NCBI GenBank assembly: GCA_039619475.1 | Contig: CM077115.1 | Span: 41,168,944-41,232,943 of the forward strand | Reading direction: 5' to 3' | Length of the DNA: 64,000 bases | Source: Icerya purchasi | Lineage: Eukaryota; Arthropoda; Insecta; Hemiptera; Monophlebidae | Part shown: positions 1 through 11,446 of the stretch, in pieces | How the letters are laid out: each line of letters begins with the position of its first letter | Numbering within the stretch: position 1 is the stretch's first letter | The notes under the pieces: model-generated | Seen by the model: the letters and a program-made list of their open reading frames with translations, nothing else | Databases searched by the model: none | What the model was told of the DNA's origin: nothing | Program-made: the position numbers and the translations under genes

Positions 1-684
1 ATGGTGTTATAAATCTGAATGGGGCTAGGAAAAATTATTTTATACGTTTTAATATATTTTTTTAAATCGTGTTTTTTTAAAAAGAAATATTTCATTTAAA
101 TAATTATTTTTTGATTTTAAGTTTTATGCGTGTGTGAAATTTCGCATTCCAGCCGAATAGACAAGAACGAAAGCGAAAGGAACGTCTTCCACAGAATTTC
201 AGAAATAATAACGGTACAGGAGAATAACGTGAAAATCGAAATGTTTAATTAAAAATGTTTACTGAAAACAAAAAAAACTAAACTTATCAAAACCAGTCTC
301 GAAGATCCCCATATACGGTAGAAAATTCTAAAAAAAGATAAATTATGAAAAAACGTTTGCGCATTGGCCCCGCTAAACGGAAAACATGGTTGTTTTTTTT
401 TTTTTGAACTTCGACATTACAATTAACGAGTATCTTATATAAGCACCAAATTTAGAATGAGCCCTAAAAAAACAAATCCCAGTTACAAAAGTTGTATCGA
501 AAAAAAATTGTACTTAACGAAGGACGATTGAATACTACGTTCCACGAATTAAGTCATGTACAAAATGTTTATGTTTATGCATTTCATTCTGTGCGTACTT
601 CATCGGTTAATCCGAGTTTCCAGGTTAGAATGTTTTATTTATAAATTAAATCGACTATTCATTGCGTATTTAATCGATTGAAGG

Positions 685-733
<49 letters not shown>

Positions 734-1165
734 TACGGGGCCACAAGCAGGGATTACGTGCTACAAAGGTTAAAAGTGAACTAAAGAAAATATACATCTT
801 TATCATTTTTCAAGGTTAATTCTATTTATTCGTTTATTCACTACACCTATAATCGCGAAAGAAATATTAGTGTTTTACTTTAATTTTGAACGCAATAACT
901 GAGACCTCCCGGCGCAGTTCACTGATTTAATTTAACGGTTATTTGTAATAGCTCCGCTCCAGTGTATCAACTTGTAACTACTACTTTGATCTGTTGATAA
1001 TCTGAAACTGATTTATTTCCATTAACTGATATTTTCACTAATACACGCGCTTTCAAATGCTCCGCGCACTAATGGGAACGGGTTTTCAAAAGCGAATTAG
1101 TATTTTTTTAAATATAAAATAATTTAATAAAAAAGAAAGATAAGTATAAATTAATTTACTTTAAT
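1..1165. other. AT-rich non-coding stretch
   Basis: No credible reading frame or RNA gene is visible on either strand. It contains a pure (TA)n microsatellite at about 686-735 and several homopolymer runs. Nothing else could be assigned. Confidence 0.6.
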
Positions 1166-1341
1166 AAATTAAAATTACTTTAGAAACGTTTTCGGACATA
1201 ATAGCCCAGTATCAGCTAACAAAGCAGAGTACACTCAATTAGAACTAAAGGCATTTTTAGTTTTAATTAAGCATACTCTGTATTGTTAATTAACGGTGGG
1301 CTGTTATGCCTGAAAACGTTTCTAAAGTAATTTTAATTTAC
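1166..1341. repeat. Short foldback (hairpin) repeat, family A copy 1
   Basis: The two halves are near-perfect reverse complements. The left arm contains TTACTTTAGAAACGTTTTC followed by a TAGCCCA block. The right arm at about 1295-1340 carries TGGGCT and GAAAACGTTTCTAAAGTAA. The loop-proximal parts also pair (CAGAGTACACTCAATT against AAGCATACTCTGTATTG). It encodes no protein. A second copy with the same core lies at 54500-54735, and the right arm matches a tail-like sequence nested in the LINE at 46885-46935. It is a MITE-like or snapback element. Confidence 0.85.
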
Positions 1342-1665
1342 ACTAATTTTTGTTCGTCAATAAGGGAATTTTAACAAACAAGTGATGGATTTAGATACAT
1401 ATTGAGCTAGTATTAAATTAATCGCATATCGAGAAGTAGTAATCGTCGAAAATCGTTTCTGATTTGATTAATAGTTGAAACATCGTTCCAAATGAAATGT
1501 ATAAAAAAAAAAATCCCGGCTTAAAATAGACTTGAAAATCAGACCTCTTGGTCGATGGAATTTATGTTTTTTAAAACGATGTTACTAAAGAGTTCAACTG
1601 TGATACCAATTAGCACTTTATGGTAATACATTTAAAAACATACAGTGACAAAGTCTATTACGATC

Positions 1666-1696
<31 letters not shown>

Positions 1697-2291
1697 TATT
1701 TATTTATTTACAAAATTTCGTTTACATCGGACTTTATACACAGATAGCTGTAATTTGTTGAAAGGGTTCTTTATATTGGAATATAATTTTTATTCTACTT
1801 TTTTTCAATACTGTGTCAAGATGCGTCCATTGACATCATTGTAGCAAGTTGGTTTTTATTCATTTATTTTTTGCATTTTCTTAAATTATTAATAAAATTC
1901 ATCCGTGTGAAATCTGCTCAAAATCTAACGGTTATGATTACATATTAATAGACATCACGATTCGGAATTATTTGTTCGAGTGCTAAATGTGTTTTAAAAT
2001 TCTGTTCACGTCGGTTTATATAAGCATGCATATACTTTTCTTTAAAACGCGGTTTCCTTTGGCATTTTCTGTATTTGAGAAAGTAAAAATGTGTCGTATA
2101 ATTTTCACTTTCAATGTTTTAGTTTCGACATTGTAATAGTCAAGTTATTGCTGCTGGTTTATTTCGATACCAGTACAGCGGAATGAAAAAAAAAAAAAAA
2201 TCTCTCAAGTCTGTAAAACGAAAAAGATACCAAGTATAAATATTGTATGATGTTTTAACTCCTCTCTTCAGTTAATTTTTGGCATTTCCAG
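1342..2291. other. AT-rich non-coding stretch with (TA)n
   Basis: A TA microsatellite lies near 1665-1692, and the short reading frame over it is Ile-Tyr repeat noise. No gene or element end is recognised. Confidence 0.55.
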
Positions 2292-2463
2292 TTCCTATTT
2301 TCTCTTTATAGATTGTTGCGCAGATTCTTCTTCATTACGAATTTCCGTAAATTTATGCTTTATCATTATAATAGTTTGCCGATTTTCCCTTTATAGATTG
2401 TTGCGCAGATTTTTCTTCATTACGAATTTTCGTAAATTTATGCTTTATCATTATAATAGTTTG
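2292..2463. repeat. Two-copy tandem duplication, about 85 bp unit
   Basis: Two adjacent near-identical units (about 2292-2379 and 2380-2463) both carry CTTTATAGATTGTTGCGCAG and end in TATCATTATAATAGTTTG. They differ at only a few bases, so the duplication is recent. No coding potential is seen. Confidence 0.85.
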
Positions 2464-4201
2464 TTTTTATTTATTTATTTTTTTTTTCCGATTATATTCT
2501 ATTAAGAACTGTAAAGGTTGTACAACATTTTTTGTATATTTTATTTAGTATAAAATTATACTTGCACTTATATGTGCGGTTTTTGGAAAACATAAAATAA
2601 TATTTTAAAATATTGGAAGATAGTTTTTAACAAGAAAAAGAAAAAAGAAAGAAGAATGTTAAAAATGTTGGCTTATTTCATAATTGAAATATTTTAAATT
2701 TTATAGTTTTCCTATTTATGTTTATGAACCAAAGATTTTGCACCGCCGAATTTCAGCTTCCTGCTTCTTGTAGTTTTTGCCAGGCTTTTTTATTTTAGAG
2801 TAAATATACTCTTAAACTGAGTTTGCACATAAAATTTTTTAGGAATTTTCTCGTTTTTTACAAGTTAGAAATTTTATGAATTCAAAAACCGAGTATTCGA
2901 TCTCTTCACCGCTTGAATTTTAATGTTTTGTACAAGTACTTTAAAAATCGAGAACTTTTTCTCCGTATAAAGATTTGCGATTGAAATTGTTTTGTTTTTA
3001 TAACTTTTTCACTATTTACAAGTTTAAAATACTGTACGAATTAAATTCTAATTTTCTACCCCTCTCTCGCTGGGTATTTTTATTTTCATAGAGATATTTA
3101 AAAGTTTTGAAATTTCAACCTATTTAAAGTTTCTCCTATAAATCGCCTTCTTCCCGTCTGATTTTCTTTAATTATTAATTTAGTTTTAAAATTAGAATTT
3201 TATTACTTTTTCGATTCGGTGAAAATTCTGCCTATTAAAAGCAATGTAAATAAATGAGAAAAAAATCAATTGAAGCTCGAAATTCAGTGGGAACAATTAA
3301 ATCAGTTATTAAATTCTTTAGAGAAAGTTCAGTACAAAGGTGGGGTCAGAGCTTGCGTACAAGTCCGCAACACAGTGTGAAACATTTTCATGTTTTCCCT
3401 TGAAAGAAGTAGGCTTTGTACAGCCATTCAGGCGTCCGCCGACATTATACATTTAACAACTAACTACCGCTAGTACAAGGTGTTCCTTATTTACAACATT
3501 GTTGTAAAAAGTTAGTAATACTGAAAAATGTGGCTGATGGTGAGAAAAGTACAACACGTAAGCTAACGTTTGTACACGTTCGATACGTTTCGAGTAAAGA
3601 TTTCGTCGATGCACGTCATATTTGTCAAGAGGTTCGCTGAATTCTTACAACCGAACGTTTCACTCATGAATTGACGGAATCGCAATCTCTTGTCCAAACG
3701 GAAATTGAGGTTGAAATCACCATAGACTACGATCGGTGGTAAATCGTACAGCTTTATTTCATCGATAAAAAGGGAAACAGACCTTTCAGCTTGATCGAGT
3801 AATAGGTAACACGCTCGAAGAAATTGATCTTATCGTTCAACGTTGTCCCGTTTGAGAGGTACATCGACAAAAGTAACAGAGGCTCTATTGATCGTTGTTT
3901 CGGCTTTGCGTATATCACCGACGTCCATCGATATTACCGTTCTTCGAGACCAGTTTTCTCCTGATTGATATGAATCAGCGGCCGACTGCGGCTCTTCAGA
4001 GCGTCCGAATCAAATTTCCTCTCGTAAATCGCTACACCACCAGCCATCTTGCCGTTATTGTTTGGCAACGGTAGTTCGCGAAGAGAACGGTGTATCGCGT
4101 ACGAAATTACGGAACTTTTCGGAATCCATAACACTTTTCGCGGGAAACGTTGGAATGGAGGAATGCAGTGTACACGCGGTAACGGTTTACACGAAACTAA
4201 A
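2464..4201. other. Unassigned stretch
   Basis: The first kilobase is AT-rich filler. From about 3340 the base composition is less AT-biased, and short frames are open on both strands around 3934-4279 (110 codons minus, 76 codons plus). No motif from any family I know is visible in either translation, so no gene is called. It may be an old degraded element. Confidence 0.4.
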
Positions 4202-4398
4202 GTGCGCTCAGCAAATGTAAACGAGGAAATCGCGTCGTGTGAAATATACAAACCTACGATCTTCACCTATTTACCATAGTAATCATTTTATCTAAATTTT
4301 TACATTTAATTTATACTTATTACGGTAATTGTTTTGTGCGCTCAGCAAATGTAAACAAGGAAATGACGTGTGGAATACGAAAACCTACGATCTTCACA
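4202..4398. repeat. Two-copy local duplication
   Basis: A unit of about 63 bp starting GTGCGCTCAGCAAATGTAAA and ending CCTACGATCTTCAC occurs at 4202-4266 and again at 4336-4398, with a few differences and a small deletion in the second copy. No coding function is evident. Confidence 0.8.
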
Positions 4399-4514
4399 GA
4401 TCTCTTTACAAGTCGTTATAGGAAACACTTTTATCTACTTCTGTTGAATGCATACTCGCGTATGTAGGAAATCGGTCTTATTCAATGCTCTCTTATTAGT
4501 AATCAGTCGTATCC

Positions 4515-4698
4515 AAGTAAAGACATGAAATTTTCGTAACGCTTTTACGCTCTATTTCGTGACGCTTTTACGCTCTATTTCGTGACGCTTTTTGAATTTA
4601 TGTGCCAAAGTAGAGACATGAAATTTTCGTAACGCTTTTACGCTCTATTTCGTGACGCTTTTTGAGTTTATGTGCTAAAGTAAAGACATGAAAATGTC
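4515..4698. repeat. Minisatellite, 2-3 copies
   Basis: The unit begins AAGTAAAGACATGAAATTTT and contains ACGCTTTTACGCTCTATTTC. It occurs at about 4515, 4609 and, truncated, 4678. Inside the first unit the segment CGCTTTTACGCTCTATTTCG is itself doubled, so it is a nested tandem repeat. Confidence 0.85.
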
Positions 4699-6855
4699 AA
4701 AAAACACATCGGATTCAAATGTAAAACGTGAAACAACGTTCTGCAAAAATTCAATATAGAACTTTGAGTGTATTCGGTCGAGTCTCTTTTTTTCTTCTAA
4801 CAAAAACTCGAATAGAATTTAAAATATTTCTATATTTAATAAGCGCCAATTACTCTTTTCTGAAACACATTTCGATGTTTGCAAAAAGTGTGAAACATAT
4901 TAATTTCGATTACCATGTATCCTTTCCGCGTTCGTCGGGAACCCAGACCGGATTAAAAAAAAAAAGTTGGTATAAGAAATTGGGCGATGTAAATTTTAAA
5001 AAACCGCAGAATTTTCTATTTCCTAATTAAATAATAATATCGCATAAAGATAAGTAATTTAATCAATTTAAATCCAGACGAGTTCAAAGACTCGTGGTCG
5101 ACATCTCTGAGGGCTCTCTATAAACGAATAGGTCGTTTCATTTCCTGGTGAGGATCTAAAATATTTTTCGATTTCTATGACATTGTACTCGTTTATTTTA
5201 AGAATTACGCTGTCAGAAATCGTATCTTATTCGGATTTACGCTGAACTACGTCGCGAAAGATTAAAACACGTCTTACCGACCATATCTATAGTAGCAGAA
5301 GGTGAATATCTAGCCTTAATTTTCATCACCGTCGATTGCATTAACTTAAGAGAGAGCAGCATCATCTATCGGCGTTGTTTGATAGATTATAATTCACCGG
5401 AATTTAACTACGCTTACACTGGTTCCGGAAAAGAACAATAGATGACGCTCCTCTAAATTGATATGGTTATTGTTTTGCTCGCGTCTCACGTGCAATCTTT
5501 TAATAACGAATTATTATCGACGACGTCAGCGTTAGAAATAACATGATTACGAACAGCTGTTTTACCGACAGTCCAGACTGACCGTGTCTGCTGATTAACC
5601 ATCTCTTCCTCAACTGAACTTTAGCAACGCATTACTGCAGCGAAATATGTAAATGATCGTTGAAAAATGCTGCCGACAAATGTAAAACCAATGACAATCC
5701 GAATTTCTTCGATTTAACGATGAAATTTGAACAAATAAAGTATGGAAATACATACGTACAAATGCTAAATTAATGCGAATGTTAAACCTCAAATTTACAG
5801 TAAGAAATTTCCGCGGATCATAAGGCCCGGCCGTGCTATTTTAGCGTGACTTGGAATTTAAAAGAAATTCTCACATGCTCGAACTTATCAACTGAAAAGT
5901 ATCTTTATTGAATGTCTCGACGATTTCACACACATTAATTGCTTATAGTTTATTAATATATTAAAACGATCGGTAAAAATACAACGAACAATTTCCCATT
6001 AAATATTAATATCCACCGAAATATTATGTAATTATAAATGAAAATTAAAAACGATTTATAGAGATGATTGTTTAAAAATAATCGATAATCGGTAATATAC
6101 AAATTTTGCCGAGTAATAAAATGGCATGTAATTAAGTAAACATTAAAAATTATAAAAATTTTTATAAAAAATTATTGTTTTATTTATTTTTGTGTGTGCA
6201 CTTGCTCGGTTCATAAAATCATGCCTTCCGGAGAAATGAATATATAAATATATTGAATATAAAAAATTTACACATGATATATATGGAAAAAAACTTTATT
6301 TTAATCTTAATATACAAATTATACATATTTACGAAAAAAATGTTTTAAAACTAATTCTATGTGTGTGTGCGTTTATGTATATTTTCGAAAAACTCGAGGA
6401 TTGTATAATGTGCCGAAAATAACGTATATTTCATTACACTGTTCTGATAAGGAGCTGCAGAGAGCTCAAATTGTCAAATGACTTCCTTTAATGAATAAAA
6501 ATTTGAGTTTTTCCAAAATTTTAAAATTGAACTGTCGACACTTAAAGCGTTGCAAATTTACCGGTATAGAAAATGTTATTATTTATTTAATTATATTCAA
6601 TTATTCAATTTTAAAAGCCAATTACACAATTATTTATTGTTTTTTTTTATTCGGTTTTTTAAATTTATTCATTAAGTTGACACTTAATAATCTGCGAAAG
6701 CGAATTTTACCATGGATTAGACCTTGACAGATTGATTTCTTGACCCGAAATCCCCCCTGGTATGCAAATTTCGTGAAAATCGTTAGTGCCGTTTTCGAGT
6801 TCAAGGGATATGCATACATATATATATATATACACAATATTATATATACATATAC
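4699..6855. other. Unassigned AT-rich stretch
   Basis: Only short frames without recognisable motifs are present. Composition is less AT-biased around 5090-5830 but no domain is visible. A TA microsatellite lies at 6815-6850. Confidence 0.45.
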
Positions 6856-7085
6856 ATGGTGTGTCCCATAAGTTTTAAGACTGTGGCTATCAAAAAAGTT
6901 ACAAACATTTTTTCAATAAACTTTTTATTCGAAATAGTCTCTATTAGAAGTAATACACATGTTGGCACGATCTTCCTTTCTAAAACTGCTTTTTTAAAAT
7001 ACTGTGTTTAACTTCGTTGCCCCAGCTTCTTCTATCTTTTCTATCGACGCAAAATGGCCCCCTTTCAAGTTCATCTTTAATTTGG
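6856..7085 (-). pseudogene. mariner transposase, C-terminal relic with terminal repeat
   Basis: Read on the minus strand, the sequence gives the usual mariner C-terminus. A block reads LKGGHFASIEKIEEAGATKL, and after one in-frame stop it ends in ...CITSNRDYFE and then a stop. This matches the family pattern of a (K/R)G-x-F-x-x-IE stretch followed by a terminal Asp-Tyr-Phe-Glu. Beyond the stop, the minus strand runs into AAAACTTATGGGACACACC, typical of the outer end of insect mariner elements. Only about the last 70 codons survive; the catalytic core is missing and the other end was not found. The element is dead. Confidence 0.75.
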
Positions 7086-7459
7086 AGATGTTACAGAAAA
7101 GAAACTACCGTTAACTACCTTAATTAGTAATTCTCTATATTACACAATTTAAATAGTGAGTTTAAAAATACCTCTGATGGCCCTACGAGACCCCTTTTAC
7201 CCACTTATGGTTTTTTGTCATGGTGAGTGAATATTTCTATTGCAGTATTTTTTACGTTAATTTAACTAAATGTACTCACCACGCACCTTAACATTCGCAG
7301 GCCTACCTTCTGAAGGGGTTGTACAATTTATTTTCGTTATTGGTTACCAGATGCCCGTAAGTTGTTCGAATTTAGCGAGGTTTCAAAATACGTCTATATC
7401 GCTATTTATATCTATATCCGATTGTACTTACACTTTGTAACTAGACTGTGTCATCCTAA

Positions 7460-9762
7460 TTAGCACTAGAAAGACGGCACGAGTCAAAAAATGACTCATG
7501 GCGTCTATATATTTGTTTATAACTTTTGTTCTACACCGGTATGATGAAGTAATTTTCGCTGACTTTTCCTAAAATCAGGTCCTCCGCGCGAGAACCATTC
7601 GTTTATTTGGTGAAAAAATATGTGGCGTATATTAAAAATTAACCACCTACAAGGACGGATACGAGTCAGAATAACTCATTCGTTCCTTTAGTCTATTATG
7701 CTCTATTATGTACACGTTGTTTGTGCGTTATAATGGCTAAACTTAGTACCGAGGCGAATTGATAAATTCCGAATCATCCGGAAGCGATAACAATTTTGGA
7801 AGTGATTGTGAGCTACATCACAGTGTAAATAAAATACATCTGCGATAACGGAGATCACACCACAGCATCACCATCGGATTCGGAAGAAGATTCTTCTGAA
7901 AGTATTGTTTATGAACGTGATAACGAACAAGAAACTTCGGAATCTGCAAAAGATTGAAATAAACGGGGGGAAAGTTGTAAACCCATCGAACGTACCACGT
8001 AGGTGTTCCACATATAATATATTACGAACTGCTCCTGACCCCACCCCGTATGCCTTACGTAACATTCTTGAAGGTTCTACATTTAGTTAATTTCATTTGC
8101 TAATAACAGATGAATTTTTAAATGCCATTGAAAAAGTACATAAACAGAAAAGCGCAAGCCGAAAACCCGGGTTAGGTCGCAGGCAAAAAAGAAATTTTGG
8201 TTTTTGTTGCACTAACGTACGCAAGAGGTGTTCTCGGTCTTCGTGATATGCTACTAAAAAGTTGCTGGTCGAATAAATGGAGCGTTAAAATTTTCTTTAG
8301 CTGTCTATGTCATCGCATGCTGCAAATAATGAAATATTGCGCCGTTTTAGGAGCATAAAAATAGGTGAAAATAAATTTATCCACGCATCTCAGATACGGA
8401 ATATATAATTATGGCTAACTCACAAAAAAATCGTTTTCATTCAAATGAAAATGTGACGTGCGATAAGCAGCTATTTTATACGAAGTATAGATGTAAATTT
8501 TTGCAATATATGGCAAATAAGCCTGATAAATTTAGCAGTAAAGTATTGGATGTTAGTAGATACAAAAAGTAAAAATATTGTTCGAATGGTTTAGCGTATC
8601 TTGGGAAAGATGAAAGGGAGCCAATAAGCCAATCAGTATCAGAGCATGTAGAGTTCTGTGCCTTAAAGTAAAGTGACTTCCATACCTTTGAGAAGTTCTG
8701 TGCCTTATGGAACCTTATTGCAACAAGGGACTCAATGTTACATGCGATCAATTTTTTTTTCTACAGTTTTTTTAGCAGAAAAACTGAATACAAAGGGAAC
8801 AAGTGTTTCTCGTTGAGGACAGTGAAAAGAAAAAAAACCGAAACAGTAATAATAAATGGAAATTTAGCGTTGATACCTATATCGAATGCTACGTAAATAT
8901 TCCGTTCGTGCCGGAACACATCGTTGGCCGATGCATGTTTTCTATAACGTATTAGGCATAGCAGCACTAAATTAATGGGTCCCCTAGAAAGAAATAATTG
9001 GAATAAATATAGAAGTAGAAGAAATTTCATTTTACAACTAACAGAGGAAATAACTACGGATGACACCGTCATATGGAAAACAGTGATAAAGAGGCATGTC
9101 GGGAATCAAAAAAAAAGAGGAAACATCGTCAAGTCTCAGCAGAATGCAAAAATATGTGTCATCGAATATCTGTTTTGTCTGCAAAAAGTGTACTCGTGGA
9201 AAATGTGCCGAGAAAAAATACATTTGTGCTGAATGTCGAGATCGGGGTAATGAATAGGAATAGATCATAATTATTATGATCTATAAATATATGTATGTAC
9301 GTTCGCGTGTGTGTCATATAAAAGTATATTTACTAATCGAAAATTTACTGAAGAAATAATTTATAAGAATATATAATATTTGAAATAGATGTAAAATAGT
9401 TCAGCAATGTAAAGTTTCTCGCCTTTGCATTGTGTTTTCTGTTAAGTGTTTGTAATAAGGTACTAAAGATTATTTTTTTATTTGGAATTTTCAGTTTTTG
9501 AAATATTTATGTTACATTGCAATAAAGCGTTAATTATCCAATATTTTGTTTTATATATATATATATACAAATCAATTTGAAATATTAGCCTAACAAATAT
9601 TTATATGAATAAACATACAATTTCAATAACAACTAATGATGTTTTCCCGTTATTTCATGATTTCTAAATTACAGCGGTAACTGAATATAAATACGGCGTG
9701 AGTCACTTTGACTCATTCCGTCCTTATGGGTAGTAAAAAGTTCCCGTCCATCTAGTGTCAAA
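7460..9762 (+). mobile_element. Decayed piggyBac-like DNA transposon
   Basis: The ends are imperfect inverted repeats. The left reads TTAGCACTAGAAAGACGG. The right, reverse-complemented, reads TTGACACTAGATGGACGG. Both are followed internally by a small palindrome around GAGTC and GACTC. The flanks resemble the TTAA target preferred by piggyBac elements, although the target copies have mutated. A broken piggyBac transposase lies inside in the same orientation. Length (about 2.3 kb) suits an autonomous piggyBac, so this looks like a once-complete copy that has accumulated stops and shifts. Confidence 0.75.
7732..9257 (+). pseudogene. piggyBac transposase pseudogene
   Basis: Several frames together retain the piggyBac layout. 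First comes an acidic, Ser/Asp/Glu-rich N-terminus (SESSGSDNNFGSDCE; PSDSEEDSSES). A block near 8105-8200 matches the start of the core (TDEFLNAIEKVHKQK). Near 8450-8540 there is a DKQL...KYRCKFLQYMANKPDKF segment, the conserved 'P(N)KPDK' region. The C-terminus at about 9170-9257 is a cysteine-rich finger, CFVCKKCTRGKCAEKKYICAEC, typical of the family. Many stops and frame changes separate these blocks, so it cannot encode an active enzyme. The start at 7732 is the best-placed ATG but is uncertain. Confidence 0.75.
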
Positions 9763-10179
9763 AATTAAGTAGTTTGTCTCTTCGCTGACCATAATCATGC
9801 CCCCCCCCCGCCCGGCGCACTGAATTAATTTCTTTTAACGTTTCATGTTTTTATTCAATTTTTCACTAAACGGAATACTAAATAAAAAATATTATTTTGT
9901 TAGACGCAAATAAGCCAAAAACGTACTATCCGCACTTAGACGCTTTATCAGTAAAGCAACCTCCTTATCACTCTAACGAGTTCGTCGGTGCGATAGTGTG
10001 CCGGTGAGCCTGATTTATCTCTATTGACCTTTTATTATTCTTTACGTTACTATTTATTAAATTGTATTACCGAAATTGTAATTAGGTCTACCTATATAAA
10101 TGTAATATTATAATTTACGTTACAGAGAATAGGAAGCAGTCAGGGGGACTCAAATCGGGCGAGGACGGTGGGTGGCTGA
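9763..10179. other. Unassigned spacer
   Basis: It contains a C-rich run near 9797-9816 that could be the worn end of a TIR element, but no partner end was found. No coding sequence is recognised. Confidence 0.4.
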
Positions 10180-10830
10180 GCACAGGAAATATCTAAAAAT
10201 TGAGTGTTAACCGCTGCAATATGCACTGATGGTTATCATGCAAGAGGAAGAAAGGACACGATCTCTCCACAACTCGGGTCTAACGCCTGCAGTTCTTTTA
10301 CAAAGGTGATTCAGCACTTGTTGGTGGAATGAAGCATTCACGGTAGTACCTTGAGGAACAAATTCTTTGTGGACGATGCCTTTAGAGTCAAAAAAATTAC
10401 CAACATTGTCTCAATTTTTGGTCATAGTGAATTTTCGTCGGCTCACTCAGCATTTTGGCGTTTCGTTTCCGGATCGTATGCGAAACACCAACTTCCGTCA
10501 CCGGTAATAATGGATTCAATAAAATTCAACAGTGTTTCAATTATTCCTAGCAAGTGGTGTTCGTGAAAAACTCGTTGCTGTCGTAGTTCGACGGTTAGCG
10601 CATATGAAACGAAGTGCATTCCTTCTCTTCAAATCATTCCTAATAATGCCCCTTGTACGGCGGTTTCTGATATTCCTCAGTTAGTTCTTCAATCAACATA
10701 CAGCTGGTATTTCGGAGGTCCTTTAACACAGCTGCGATCTAGCGATATATTCGTTACTTTTCGTGACGCATGGCCGTCCGCTTCTTTTGTCGTCTTTAAT
10801 CGACTCTCTGCTCTCCGCAAAAATAATGAA
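10180..10830 (-). pseudogene. mariner transposase relic (SETMAR-like family)
   Basis: The minus-strand translation, over two or three frames, follows a mariner transposase in order. It starts with the N-terminal linker (ESIKDDKRSGRP at about 10765-10815). It then has the core around the first catalytic Asp, SIITGDGSWCFAYDPETKRQ at about 10470-10535, where the family has GDE and this copy has GDG. Next comes FDSKGIVHKEFVPQGTTVN at about 10335-10395. Last is the second Asp region, reduced to LLHDNHQC after a shift near 10240. The HTH start and the C-terminus are missing. The internal stops and the altered GDE motif mark it as inactive. It differs from the relic at 6856-7085. Confidence 0.85.
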
Positions 10831-11446
10831 TACACCATTTTGCTTAATTCATTCTCAATTATTTCTCTGGCGGTTTACATTTGTGTACGATTGTTCAATA
10901 TTTGTCGGAAATTTTCTTCTCTATAATCGGAACTAGTATTATTTAATGCTTATATAAGATGCTCCCAGAGCTGATAGTGAAAGAATATAATCCACAATAA
11001 CTTCGAAACACTATTATATTTCCTACAAGTTTTCCCATTATTCTTTAGGCTCGTTGCATTTCCGATACTTCACTTTAAAGAGAACTCATGAAATCTCCCA
11101 TTATTATATGTATTTTCTTCCCTTAACTCATTTTTCGTTTCAGTTCCATCAGTTGTATTTAAACTACACTCTACGTCACCCGATATTTTTTAATGGATAG
11201 CTTTAGATTTTTTTAGTGCCTTACATTTGTCCATTTTCCACTTCATCAATTTAATTCGCATAAATAATTTTTCCCTTCAAAAAAGGTAAAGATGAAAAAT
11301 CGTCATCACATTTCAAATATTTTCGAATAATTTTTAGATTTTTGGTATAGAAAAATCTTCTTAGTATTTAAATTGGCGAACATATTCGTGTCAAACAATT
11401 TTCAGAAACAACTATGTTTGAAATATATACATATATATATATATAT
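10831..11446. other. Unassigned AT-rich spacer
   Basis: No gene is visible. It may contain worn mariner 5' sequence next to 10830. A TA microsatellite at 11425-11446 abuts the foldback element that follows. Confidence 0.45.

Noticed and set aside
3934..4279. Overlapping 110- and 76-codon frames on opposite strands
   Set aside because: No known motif in either, and openness on both strands is best explained by base composition.
4515..4698. Possible CRISPR-like array of short repeats
   Set aside because: Units are directly adjacent without unique spacers; ordinary minisatellite in a eukaryotic setting.
9797..9816. C-rich run as the end of a TIR element
   Set aside because: No inverted partner or target duplication found.
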